Shown here: piece by piece, positions 1-5,376 of the stretch | Numbering within the stretch: position 1 is the first letter of the stretch | How the letters are laid out: every line of letters begins with the position of its first letter | NCBI GenBank assembly: GCA_003242495.1 | Contig: QGUO01000283.1 | Span: 1-5,376 of the forward strand | Direction: 5' to 3' | Length of the DNA stretch: 5,376 nt | From: Pseudomonadota bacterium | GTDB taxonomy: Bacteria > Pseudomonadota > Gammaproteobacteria > Steroidobacterales > Steroidobacteraceae | Program-made: the position numbers and the translations under genes | Notes under the pieces: model-generated | Told to the model about the DNA's origin: nothing | The model's input: only the letters and a program-made list of their open reading frames with translations | Databases searched by the model: none

Positions 1-995
1 GGCAGCAGGTGATCAATGCCGCCGACGCGCTCGCGCAGCGTATGAACGCCGTCAGCCAGCTGCTCGCGAGCCAGCGCGCGGCGGTGGCCCAGCAGCGCAT
101 TGCCACCGTGTCGCAGATCAACGGGCTGGCCAAGGACATCGCCGACCTCAACACCCAGATCGTCATCGCCAACGGCACGGGCATCAACGCCTCCGGCCTG
201 ATCGACACCCGCGACCGCAAGCTCGACGAGCTCGCCAGCCTGGTGGCCTTGCAGGTGGTCGAGCAGCCCGACGGCTCGCGCAGCGTGGCGCTGCGCGGCG
301 GACAGCCGCTGGTCGTGGGCGGCCATGCGGCGACGGTGACCGCCGCGTTCAATGCCGACGGCTCGCAGTCCCTGTCGCTGAGCCTCGCTCAGGAAGTCTT
401 TTCACTGGACGATACGGCGCTCGGCGGCGAGCTCGGCGGCCTGCAGGAGCTCGAGCGCGACGTGCTGGCGCCCCTGATGCGCTCGCTGGCGGAGATGGCC
501 CAGCAGCTCGCGGACAACGTCAACGCGCAGCTCGCGGCGGGCTACACGCCCGATGGCGCGCCCGGCCAGCCGTTGTTCGCGGTCGACATCTCGGGCGACA
601 TCGGGCTGCTGCGCATCAACCCCAACCTCGGCGGGGCCGACCTGGCGTTCTCGGCCGTGCCCGGCGAGCCCGGCAACAGCGACAACCTGCGCGCGCTGAT
701 CGCATTGCGCGATCAGCCCGTGACCCTGTCGCTGCTCGGCTCCGTGACATTGTCCGATGCCGTCACGCAGCTCGTCGGCCGTCTCGGCATGGACAGCCAG
801 CAGAACCAGTCCGCGCTCGACACCGCCCGTGCCGTGCGCAACCAGGCGGAAGAGAGCTGGAAGTCGACCAGCGGCGTGAACCTCGACGAAGAGGCCATCA
901 ACCTGATGCAGTATCAGCAGATGTACGAGTCGAACATGAAGGTCATTGCCGTGGCCAACGAGCTGTTCGACAGCACGCTGGCAATGCTGCGCTGA
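1..995 (+). CDS. flgK: Flagellar hook-associated protein 1 (FlgK), C-terminal part
   Basis: FlgK is the first hook-filament junction protein, exported by the flagellar type III apparatus and assembled on the hook tip. Only the 3' part is present: the frame is open to the left edge (first full codon at base 3), so the GTG at 9 is an internal valine codon, not a start. Counting residues from base 9, family signatures appear in order: a long helical stretch ending in INGLAKDIADLNTQI (about 37-51), the LIDTRDRKLDELA motif (64-76), GGELGGLQELERD (139-151), and the C-terminal helix with SGVNLDEEAINLMQYQQMY (288-306) ending LFDSTLAMLR. This is the D0/D1 terminal helix shared by flagellar axial proteins. 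About 250 residues follow the DTRDRKLDEL motif, fewer than in enteric FlgK, suggesting smaller outer domains. It is followed 10 bases later by flgL, as in most flagellar operons. Confidence 0.95.
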   Translation, partial: QQVINAADALAQRMNAVSQLLASQRAAVAQQRIATVSQINGLAKDIADLNTQIVIANGTGINASGLIDTRDRKLDELASLVALQVVEQPDGSRSVALRGGQPLVVGGHAATVTAAFNADGSQSLSLSLAQEVFSLDDTALGGELGGLQELERDVLAPLMRSLAEMAQQLADNVNAQLAAGYTPDGAPGQPLFAVDISGDIGLLRINPNLGGADLAFSAVPGEPGNSDNLRALIALRDQPVTLSLLGSVTLSDAVTQLVGRLGMDSQQNQSALDTARAVRNQAEESWKSTSGVNLDEEAINLMQYQQMYESNMKVIAVANELFDSTLAMLR

Positions 996-999
996 GGGA
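994..999 (+). promoter_or_regulatory. Ribosome binding site of flgL
   Basis: GAGGGA lies 6 bases before the ATG at 1006 and overlaps the flgK stop codon (993-995). This fixes the flgL start at 1006 rather than the in-frame ATG at 946, which lies inside flgK. It also implies translational coupling between the two junction proteins (inference). Confidence 0.75.
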
Positions 1000-1005
1000 T
1001 TCGCC

Positions 1006-1917
1006 ATGCGTATCGCGAGCACGCAGTATCACAGCACCATGAACACCGCGCTGCAGAACGCCACCGGCAAGCTGCAGCAGATCCTGCAGAAGATGGCGAC
1101 GGGGCAGCGCCATCTGTTGCCTTCGGAGAGCCCGGTGACCAACGTGCGCCTGTCACGCCTGGCGCGCGAGGAGGCCGCCTTCGACCAGTACCGCGAGAAC
1201 ATCGCGGTGCTGCAAAACCGTCTGCTGCAGAACGAGCAGTACCTGCAAGGCATGGTGAACGACATGCTGAGCGCGCGGGACCTGATGGTGTGGGCGGCCG
1301 ACGGCAGCAACACCTCGGAGGACGTGCGCGCCATGGCCGCATCGCTGCGGCCCATCATGGACAGCATCTTTTACACGGCCAACACCAAGGATGCCGAGGG
1401 CAAGTACGTGTTCTCCGGCACGTTGAGCGACACGCCAGCCATCACCTACGATGCAGCGGCGCCGGTCGGCTCGCGCTATACCTTCACCGGCAACACCGGG
1501 GAGCAGCGTGTCGCGGTGGGCCATGGCATCACCCAGCCGGCGAACATCTCGCTGTCCGAGACGGCCGACTGGCTCAACCGGCTGGAAAGCGCCTACGAGA
1601 CCTTGCGCGTTCCCGGCGTGAACGTGAATGATCCGGCCGTGCGTGCCGAGATCGTGGCCACCCTCGATACGCTGGACGTCGCGCTGGACGCCACCGCAGG
1701 CATGATCGCGCGACTTGGCGGCGCACAGAACATCCTGAGCACGCTCGACAACAATCACGCCAGCGTCAGTCTCGCGAACAAGCAAGCCGCCTTGATCCTG
1801 GGGCAGCTCGATTACGCGGATGCGGCCGTCAAGCTCAACGGCTACAGCGCTGCCGTGGAGGCGACGCAGAAGGCGTATTCGCGCATCAGCAAGCTGTCGT
1901 TGTTCGACGTCCTGTAA
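1006..1917 (+). CDS. flgL: Flagellar hook-associated protein 3 (FlgL)
   Basis: FlgL is the second hook-filament junction protein, sitting between FlgK and the flagellin filament outside the cell. The product is 303 residues, close to the family norm of roughly 300-320. The N-terminus MRIASTQYHSTMNTALQ is the usual FlgL opening, followed by a flagellin-like helix pair (about 15-105). The segment NTKDAEGKYVFSGT (about 126-139) matches the family's 'N-x-D-x-(E/D)-G-(R/K)-Y-(L/V)-FSG' signature. The C-terminus ISKLSLFDVL is the typical FlgL end. There is no signal peptide, as expected for a substrate of the flagellar type III exporter. The start at 1006 is chosen because it has a good ribosome binding site and gives the canonical N-terminus. 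The next gene starts after a 27-base gap, so the three genes probably share a transcript. Confidence 0.95.
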   Translation: MRIASTQYHSTMNTALQNATGKLQQILQKMATGQRHLLPSESPVTNVRLSRLAREEAAFDQYRENIAVLQNRLLQNEQYLQGMVNDMLSARDLMVWAADGSNTSEDVRAMAASLRPIMDSIFYTANTKDAEGKYVFSGTLSDTPAITYDAAAPVGSRYTFTGNTGEQRVAVGHGITQPANISLSETADWLNRLESAYETLRVPGVNVNDPAVRAEIVATLDTLDVALDATAGMIARLGGAQNILSTLDNNHASVSLANKQAALILGQLDYADAAVKLNGYSAAVEATQKAYSRISKLSLFDVL

Positions 1918-1944
1918 GCGGCAAACGGGGGACGGCAGGTCGCC

Positions 1945-2997
1945 ATGCAGGCTGTTGCACTCGACTCGAGCCGGGGGATCCTTGCGGCGGGGCCGTCCGT
2001 GGCGCGCACGGCGGCGCCCGAGCACGCCACCGAGCCCGTGCGCAGCACGCCGCCGGGTCGAGGCAAGCCGCTCGCCACTTTCCGACGCGTGCTCGGGGAG
2101 GTCGCGCCTCACATCAACCGCCGCATCGCCGGTGCGCAGCAGGCCGGTGCATTCCTCGACGAGCTGGGCGCGCAACTGGAGCGCGCCAGGATGGCGGCGG
2201 ACGACGTGGTGGCGGGGCGCCGCACACATGCCGATGGCGCTGGGCCGCGTACCGCCTACGAGCGCGAGCTCACGAAGCTCGGGGCGCTGTGGTCGGAACG
2301 TGCCGCGGCGAGCGGCGGAACACTCGACGCGCGCCTGGAATACCACCCGGAGGGGGAGAGTCGTCAGCGCTTTGCGATACGCGGTCTGCAGCTCGCCTCC
2401 TTGCGTGACGGGCATCCCGAAACCCTCACGTTCGCGATCGGTCTGCGCGGGCAACGCCTCATCGCCTCCGTCGGCATCGAGCCCGGCCTGACGGATGCGG
2501 ACATCGTGCAACGCTTCGACCGCGCGCTCGCGCCGGCCGGCGTGCGCGCCGGGCTCGACGCGCGCGGCGAACTGGCGTTCAGTGTGCCGGAAGCGCAGTG
2601 GCCGCAGGTGCGCGAGGCCGTCGCGCTCATGGGGGACGGCCGGCGCTTCCCCACGGGACAGTTCAGCCAGGTGAGGACGCTCGCGGAACCGCCCGTCATC
2701 GCCATCGATCGCTGGCGCCTGGACGAGCTCGGCGCGGCGCAGCGTGTGGTGCGTGAAATGCAGCAGGCGGGGCAGGCCGTGCAGCGCGCACGCGCCCATG
2801 TCGCTGACGCAATGACGGCGATGGAACGCAGCCTCGAGCGCCCGGCCAAGCCGGACACCCCCCCGGACCACGCCCGCTTCGCCGACACCTTCGCCGCCCT
2901 CGCGCGACGCAATGATTATGGGGCGCTGGCGGCGGTGGCGCCCGCGCTCACCGGGCTGGATCGGCATCGGGTAGCGGTACTGCTCCACAGTTACTGA
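1945..2997 (+). CDS. Uncharacterised flagellar-operon protein with a flagellin-IN-like segment
   Basis: I do not recognise a named family. The 350-residue product starts at ATG 1945, with a weak GGCAGG-type ribosome site about 5 bases upstream. Codons are strongly G/C-ending like the neighbours', which supports real coding. Layout: residues 1-42 are Ala/Pro/Ser-rich, probably disordered, with no clear signal peptide; 43-92 and 103-122 look helical; 126-150 look like strands; 159-214 resemble the strand-strand-helix-strand 'flagellin hook IN' pattern seen in FliD and flagellins (TLTFAIG, then IEPG, DADIVQRFDRAL, AGVRAGLDARGELAFSV); 255-297 is a long helix; a Pro-rich linker (about 300-308) leads to a last helical piece ending HRVAVLLHSY. 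Position after flgKL and the IN-like segment suggest a flagellar role, perhaps an exported or axial accessory protein. That role is inference. A purely cytoplasmic accessory protein is also possible. Confidence 0.7.
   Translation: MQAVALDSSRGILAAGPSVARTAAPEHATEPVRSTPPGRGKPLATFRRVLGEVAPHINRRIAGAQQAGAFLDELGAQLERARMAADDVVAGRRTHADGAGPRTAYERELTKLGALWSERAAASGGTLDARLEYHPEGESRQRFAIRGLQLASLRDGHPETLTFAIGLRGQRLIASVGIEPGLTDADIVQRFDRALAPAGVRAGLDARGELAFSVPEAQWPQVREAVALMGDGRRFPTGQFSQVRTLAEPPVIAIDRWRLDELGAAQRVVREMQQAGQAVQRARAHVADAMTAMERSLERPAKPDTPPDHARFADTFAALARRNDYGALAAVAPALTGLDRHRVAVLLHSY
2419..2586 (+). other. Possible flagellin hook IN-like motif inside the uncharacterised protein
   Basis: These bases encode residues 159-214. 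The order is a hydrophobic strand (TLTFAIG), a second strand (RLIASVGIEPG), an amphipathic helix beginning DADIVQRFDRAL, then AGVRAGLDARGELAFSV. IN motifs of FliD and flagellins show the same order: a strand, 'I-x-x-G-x-T-x-x-D-I-(V/A)-x-x-I-N', then 'G-V-x-A-x-(L/V)-D-x-x-G-x-L-x-L'. The match is by eye and the usual 'IN' is replaced by 'FD', so this is a suggestion rather than a domain assignment. Confidence 0.4.
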
Positions 2998-3056
2998 TCA
3001 TTCGGGGCAGTGGCGCATCGCGGGCGCGTGCACTTTGCGGTACGCTTGCTCGCCTT

Positions 3057-3070
3057 GCACAACGCTGTGC
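3057..3070. repeat. Short perfect inverted repeat in the intergenic region
   Basis: GCACA and TGTGC flank a 4-base spacer (ACGC), giving a 14-base dyad. It lies 15-28 bases before the extended -10-like element, about where a -35 region would sit. It could be an operator half-site pair. It is too short, and lacks a T-run, to be a credible intrinsic terminator. Confidence 0.35.
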
Positions 3071-3084
3071 GCGGGAAGGGCATC

Positions 3085-3093
3085 TGACATAAT
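3085..3093 (+). promoter_or_regulatory. Extended -10 promoter-like element for the diguanylate cyclase gene
   Basis: TGACATAAT contains a CATAAT hexamer preceded by TGN, the extended -10 arrangement of sigma-70 promoters. It stands out as A/T-rich in a G/C-rich gap. No good -35 hexamer sits 16-18 bases upstream (CTGTGC at 3065 is poor), which fits an extended -10 type. Transcription would begin near base 3100 and leave a leader of about 30 bases before the TTG at 3133. I see no clear sigma-28 or sigma-54 site. Confidence 0.4.
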
Positions 3094-3132
3094 GCCCCGC
3101 CCCCGGCATGATTTGCCGTCGAGACCGTCGCT

Positions 3133-5100
3133 TTGTTTGAGCGTCACGCTCGAGAGACTTCCCTTGCCCTCCGGCTGCTTGGACCCGCACTGCTGACGGT
3201 TTCGTTCGCCCTCGCGCCGCTCGCCACCGTGTCCCTGCCGGCGCCGTCGTCCGATCCGCATCCCGCCCTGGCGCACATCGAGGCCGGCGTCGCCGGCATG
3301 CGCAGCGATCCCGAGGCGAGCCGCCGCCACGCGCAGCAGGCCTTGGCGCTGCTGTCCGGGCAGCCGGATGCCGACCTCGAAATCCGGGCCCGCCTGCTGC
3401 TGTGCGACTACTACTCCGAACGCGACCTCGAGGCGGCCCGTGCCGAGATCGCGGCGGCCGAGGCGCGCCTGGCCGAAGCCAAGCGTCCGGGCCTGCTGTC
3501 GGGCATCGTCGCCTGCCAGGGTGAGACCTTCGAGACCGAGGGCAAGAATGATCGTGCACTGGAGCTGTACGACCGCGCGGTCGCCATCGGCCGGGAGCAT
3601 GACGACGACGAGATGACCGCCAATGCGCTGTACGCGCGCGGCTTCCTGCAGGGTCTGCAGGGCGAGTACGCGCTCGGCATGGCCGACTTTCGCGAGGCGC
3701 AGGCGCTCTACGACAAGCTCGGCAAGCCGCACCATTCGCTGACCGCCTTGAACGGCATTGCGACCCTGTTCAACCGCATGGGCGACTACGCGCAGGCGCA
3801 GCGCATGTACAGCCGCGCCTTGCGGGCCCAGACGGAGGCAGGCATGCGCCGCGAGCAGGCCGTGACGCTGCACAATCTGGCGCGTGCCTACGAGAACCTG
3901 CAGCAATGGGATGCCGCCCAGGACGCCTTTGCCAGGTCGGCGCTGCTCAGCCGCGAGCTGAGCTATCCGCGCGGCGAAGCCTACGCCTTGCGCGGGCTGG
4001 CCGCGGTGGCGAATGCCCGCGGCAACCCGCAGGCGGCGTTGCGCACCCTGGACCACGCCTTGGCGCTGCAGCAGACGACGCCGGACACGCGGCTGCATGC
4101 GCTCATCCAGCTGGAGCGCGGGATCGCACTGCGGCAGCTGCAGCGCCTGCCCGACAGCGCCGCCGCGTTGGAAGCGTCGCTGGAGGTGTTCCGCCGCGGC
4201 GAGGCGCGCACCGAGCTGGCCCGGACGCTCACGGAGCTGGCCGCGGCGAACGCCGCCATGGCGCAGTGGCAGGCGGCCTACGCCTATCAGGTGGAGGCGC
4301 AGGCGACCGCCGAGCGCTTGTTGCGCAACCAGCTCGACCAGCGGTTCACCACGCTCAAGGTGGAGTTCGACACCATTGCCAAGGAACAGGAGAACGCGTT
4401 GCTGTTGCTCGAGAACGAGGCCAACGAGAAAGCGTTGGCGCAGGAGCGCCGGGCGCGCAGCCTGCAGGCGACGGTCATCGCCCTGACCGTGGTGCTGGCC
4501 CTGCTGCTGGCCACGCTCGCGCTGCACCAGCGTCGCTCGACCTTGCGCATGCGTCGGCTGGCGATGACCGACGAGCTGACCGGCGTGCCCAACCGCCGTG
4601 CCGTGCTGGCCCGCCTGGATGCGCTGCTACGCGATCCGGAGGCCGGCGTGTGCGCCATGCTGATCGTGGACATCGATCACTTCAAGGCCATCAATGACAC
4701 CCATGGTCATGCCGAGGGCGATCAGGCGCTCAAGCTGGTGGCGAGCGGACTGCGCAAGGCCGTGGTCGAGCCGGCCTACATCGGCCGGCTCGGCGGCGAG
4801 GAGTTCATGATCGTGCTGCCCGGGACCGACGAGGAGGGCGCCTGCCGCGTGGCCGAGCGTCTGCGAGCGCGGGTCATGGAGATCGACACGCAACGCTGGC
4901 TGGCGAATGGGCCGATCACGGTGAGCATCGGCGTGACCGTCTCGGAGCCCGGAACGGATACGCCGAGCACCATGCTGCAACGCGCCGACCAGGCGCTCTA
5001 TGCCGCCAAGCGCGCCGGCCGCAACTGCGTGCGCGTGCACCGCCCGAGTCCCGTCCCGCCGGACGAGCCGGCCCTGGCGGACGCGGCCACCGCCGGATAG
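3133..5100 (+). CDS. Membrane diguanylate cyclase with periplasmic TPR sensor (GGDEF)
   Basis: This enzyme should join two GTP into c-di-GMP, the messenger favouring surface life over swimming. The product is 655 residues. Domains: an N-terminal export signal (charged MFERHAR, hydrophobic core about 11-35); nine TPR-like repeats (42-401); a coiled coil (about 385-442); one transmembrane helix (about 443-465); and a GGDEF domain (about 473-638) followed by a Pro/Ala tail. Catalytic features seen are DELTGVPNRR (480-489), the metal-site segment IVDIDHFKAIND (511-522) and GGEEF (554-558), so it should be active. The inhibitory RxxD site is missing: VEPA occupies 545-548. The TPRs would face the periplasm and the cyclase the cytoplasm. 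The TTG start is chosen because the frame has a stop at 3109-3111, no earlier start codon is seen, and the first in-frame ATG (3298) would remove the signal. The ribosome site is weak. No EAL domain is present. Confidence 0.93.
   Translation: MFERHARETSLALRLLGPALLTVSFALAPLATVSLPAPSSDPHPALAHIEAGVAGMRSDPEASRRHAQQALALLSGQPDADLEIRARLLLCDYYSERDLEAARAEIAAAEARLAEAKRPGLLSGIVACQGETFETEGKNDRALELYDRAVAIGREHDDDEMTANALYARGFLQGLQGEYALGMADFREAQALYDKLGKPHHSLTALNGIATLFNRMGDYAQAQRMYSRALRAQTEAGMRREQAVTLHNLARAYENLQQWDAAQDAFARSALLSRELSYPRGEAYALRGLAAVANARGNPQAALRTLDHALALQQTTPDTRLHALIQLERGIALRQLQRLPDSAAALEASLEVFRRGEARTELARTLTELAAANAAMAQWQAAYAYQVEAQATAERLLRNQLDQRFTTLKVEFDTIAKEQENALLLLENEANEKALAQERRARSLQATVIALTVVLALLLATLALHQRRSTLRMRRLAMTDELTGVPNRRAVLARLDALLRDPEAGVCAMLIVDIDHFKAINDTHGHAEGDQALKLVASGLRKAVVEPAYIGRLGGEEFMIVLPGTDEEGACRVAERLRARVMEIDTQRWLANGPITVSIGVTVSEPGTDTPSTMLQRADQALYAAKRAGRNCVRVHRPSPVPPDEPALADAATAG
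3256..4335 (+). repeat. Nine in-register 40-residue TPR-type repeats
   Basis: Residues 42-401 divide into nine units of exactly 40 residues, starting at 42, 82, 122, 162, 202, 242, 282, 322 and 362, with no insertion or deletion. Most units carry a small residue (mostly Ala, sometimes Gly or Ser) at unit position 21, Ala or Ser at 28 and a hydrophobic or aromatic residue at 25. Units 4 and 5 also have Gly 16 and Tyr 18. The first unit fits least well. The repeat is visible only in the protein; the DNA is not a tandem repeat. Confidence 0.75.
4459..4527 (+). other. Transmembrane helix of the diguanylate cyclase
   Basis: Residues 443-465 (SLQATVIALTVVLALLLATL and the next three) are an uninterrupted hydrophobic run. 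It is preceded by ERRAR and followed by HQRRSTLRMRR. The dense positive charge on the C-terminal side supports a cytoplasmic GGDEF domain and periplasmic TPRs. Confidence 0.85.
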
Positions 5101-5115
5101 AGTCGCTGCGCACCG

Positions 5116-5376
5116 ATGGCAGGCAGCACACACGGTTGGCAATTCTGGATCGACCGCGGCGGGACGTTCACGGACATCGTCGCGCGGCGGCCCGACGGCA
5201 TGCTGCTGACCCGCAAGCTCCTCTCCGAGAATCCGGGGCGCTATGCGGATGCGGCCGTGCAGGGCATTCGCGAGATGCTGGGCCTCGACGCCGACCAGCC
5301 CATCCCCTCCGACATCGTCGCGGCGGTGAAAATGGGCACCACGGTCGCCACCACTGCGCTCGCGGTCCGCAAGGGG
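5116..5376 (+). CDS. 5-oxoprolinase / hydantoinase A family protein, N-terminal part
   Basis: The gene runs off the right edge; 87 codons are present and no stop is reached. The product begins MAGSTHGWQFWIDRGGTFTD, the glycine-rich opening motif of the HyuA/OplAH family (an actin/hexokinase-like ATP-binding fold). It continues with KLLSENP (34-40), YADAAVQGIREMLG (43-56), PIP (62-64) and MGTTVAT (73-79). FWIDRGGTFTD together with KLLSENP is more typical of eukaryote-like, fused OplAH 5-oxoprolinases (about 1200 residues) than of stand-alone HyuA. OplAH opens 5-oxo-L-proline to L-glutamate using ATP in the cytoplasm. A Thr at position 80 replaces the usual Asn of the GTTVATNAL motif. The ATG at 5116 lies 15 bases after the cyclase stop with only a weak ribosome site. 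It is chosen because the family motif begins about ten residues later. A hydantoinase or acetophenone-carboxylase-like role cannot be excluded without the rest. Confidence 0.88.
   Translation, partial: MAGSTHGWQFWIDRGGTFTDIVARRPDGMLLTRKLLSENPGRYADAAVQGIREMLGLDADQPIPSDIVAAVKMGTTVATTALAVRKG

Noticed and set aside
402..1022. A 206-codon open frame on the minus strand opposite flgK
   Set aside because: It is antisense to conserved FlgK sequence and has no recognisable motif or ribosome site.
1964..1981. XhoI-like CTCGAG and BamHI-like GGATCC sites 7 bases apart, like a vector polylinker
   Set aside because: They lie within a continuous open frame with native codon use and no other polylinker sites flank them. 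Chance in G/C-rich DNA is the simpler explanation.
1153..2988. A 611-codon open frame on the minus strand across flgL and the unknown gene
   Set aside because: It is antisense to a certain flgL and to a gene with good codon use. Its protein is Arg/His-rich with no domain pattern, as expected for a mirror frame in G/C-rich DNA.
2998..3060. Possible intrinsic terminator after the unknown gene
   Set aside because: Several GCGC-rich words occur, but I found no stable stem followed by a T-run.
2998..3132. Possible sigma-28 or sigma-54 flagellar promoter
   Set aside because: Neither a TAAAG/GCCGATAA pair nor a TGGCAC/TTGC pair with correct spacing is present.
2998..4527. A 509-codon open frame on the minus strand opposite the TPR region
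   Set aside because: It lies wholly opposite the cyclase gene and the promoter gap. The translation is low-complexity Arg/Gln/Gly-rich with no motif, so it is a shadow of third-position G/C bias.
3906..4697. A 263-codon open frame on the plus strand in another frame of the cyclase gene
   Set aside because: It overlaps the TPR, membrane and GGDEF coding region completely and encodes Gly/Ala/Arg-rich low-complexity sequence.
1..5376. CRISPR array, insertion sequence, tRNA or rRNA
   Set aside because: No spaced direct repeats, transposase-like protein, terminal inverted repeats or tRNA-like arms were seen; the window is almost entirely explained by five genes.

Overview
The window is GC-rich (about two thirds G+C by eye) and densely coding. 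All five genes lie on the + strand. The order is flgK (3' part), flgL, an unrecognised gene, a membrane diguanylate cyclase with a TPR sensor, and the start of a 5-oxoprolinase gene. Strong G/C preference at third codon positions, a polar-flagellum-type flgK-flgL pair, and a signal peptide-TPR-TM-GGDEF protein suggest a motile beta- or gammaproteobacterium. I cannot name the genus from the sequence.

Bases 1-2997 look like the distal end of a flagellar operon. FlgK and FlgL form the two-protein junction between hook and filament. Their genes are 10 bases apart, and the flgL ribosome binding site overlaps the flgK stop codon. A 350-codon gene follows after 27 bases. I do not recognise it as a named family. 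Its middle, however, has a strand-strand-helix-strand layout resembling the 'flagellin hook IN' motif of FliD and flagellins, set between helical segments. It could be an undescribed flagellar accessory or exported protein, and it is the most interesting unknown here.

Bases 2998-3132 are the only sizeable non-coding gap. They contain a short perfect palindrome and an extended -10 promoter-like element. No convincing intrinsic terminator is visible. The next gene (3133-5100, TTG start) encodes a 655-residue protein. It has an export signal, nine consecutive 40-residue TPR-type repeats, a coiled coil, one transmembrane helix and a GGDEF domain with an intact GGEEF active site. The product-inhibition site (RxxD) is absent. 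It probably senses something in the periplasm and makes c-di-GMP in the cytoplasm, next to genes for the motility organ that c-di-GMP usually represses.

Fifteen bases later begins an OplAH/HyuA-type ATP-dependent 5-oxoprolinase gene, of which 87 codons are visible before the window ends. Its function (5-oxoproline to glutamate) has no obvious tie to motility, so the tight spacing may mark a shared transcript without a shared pathway.
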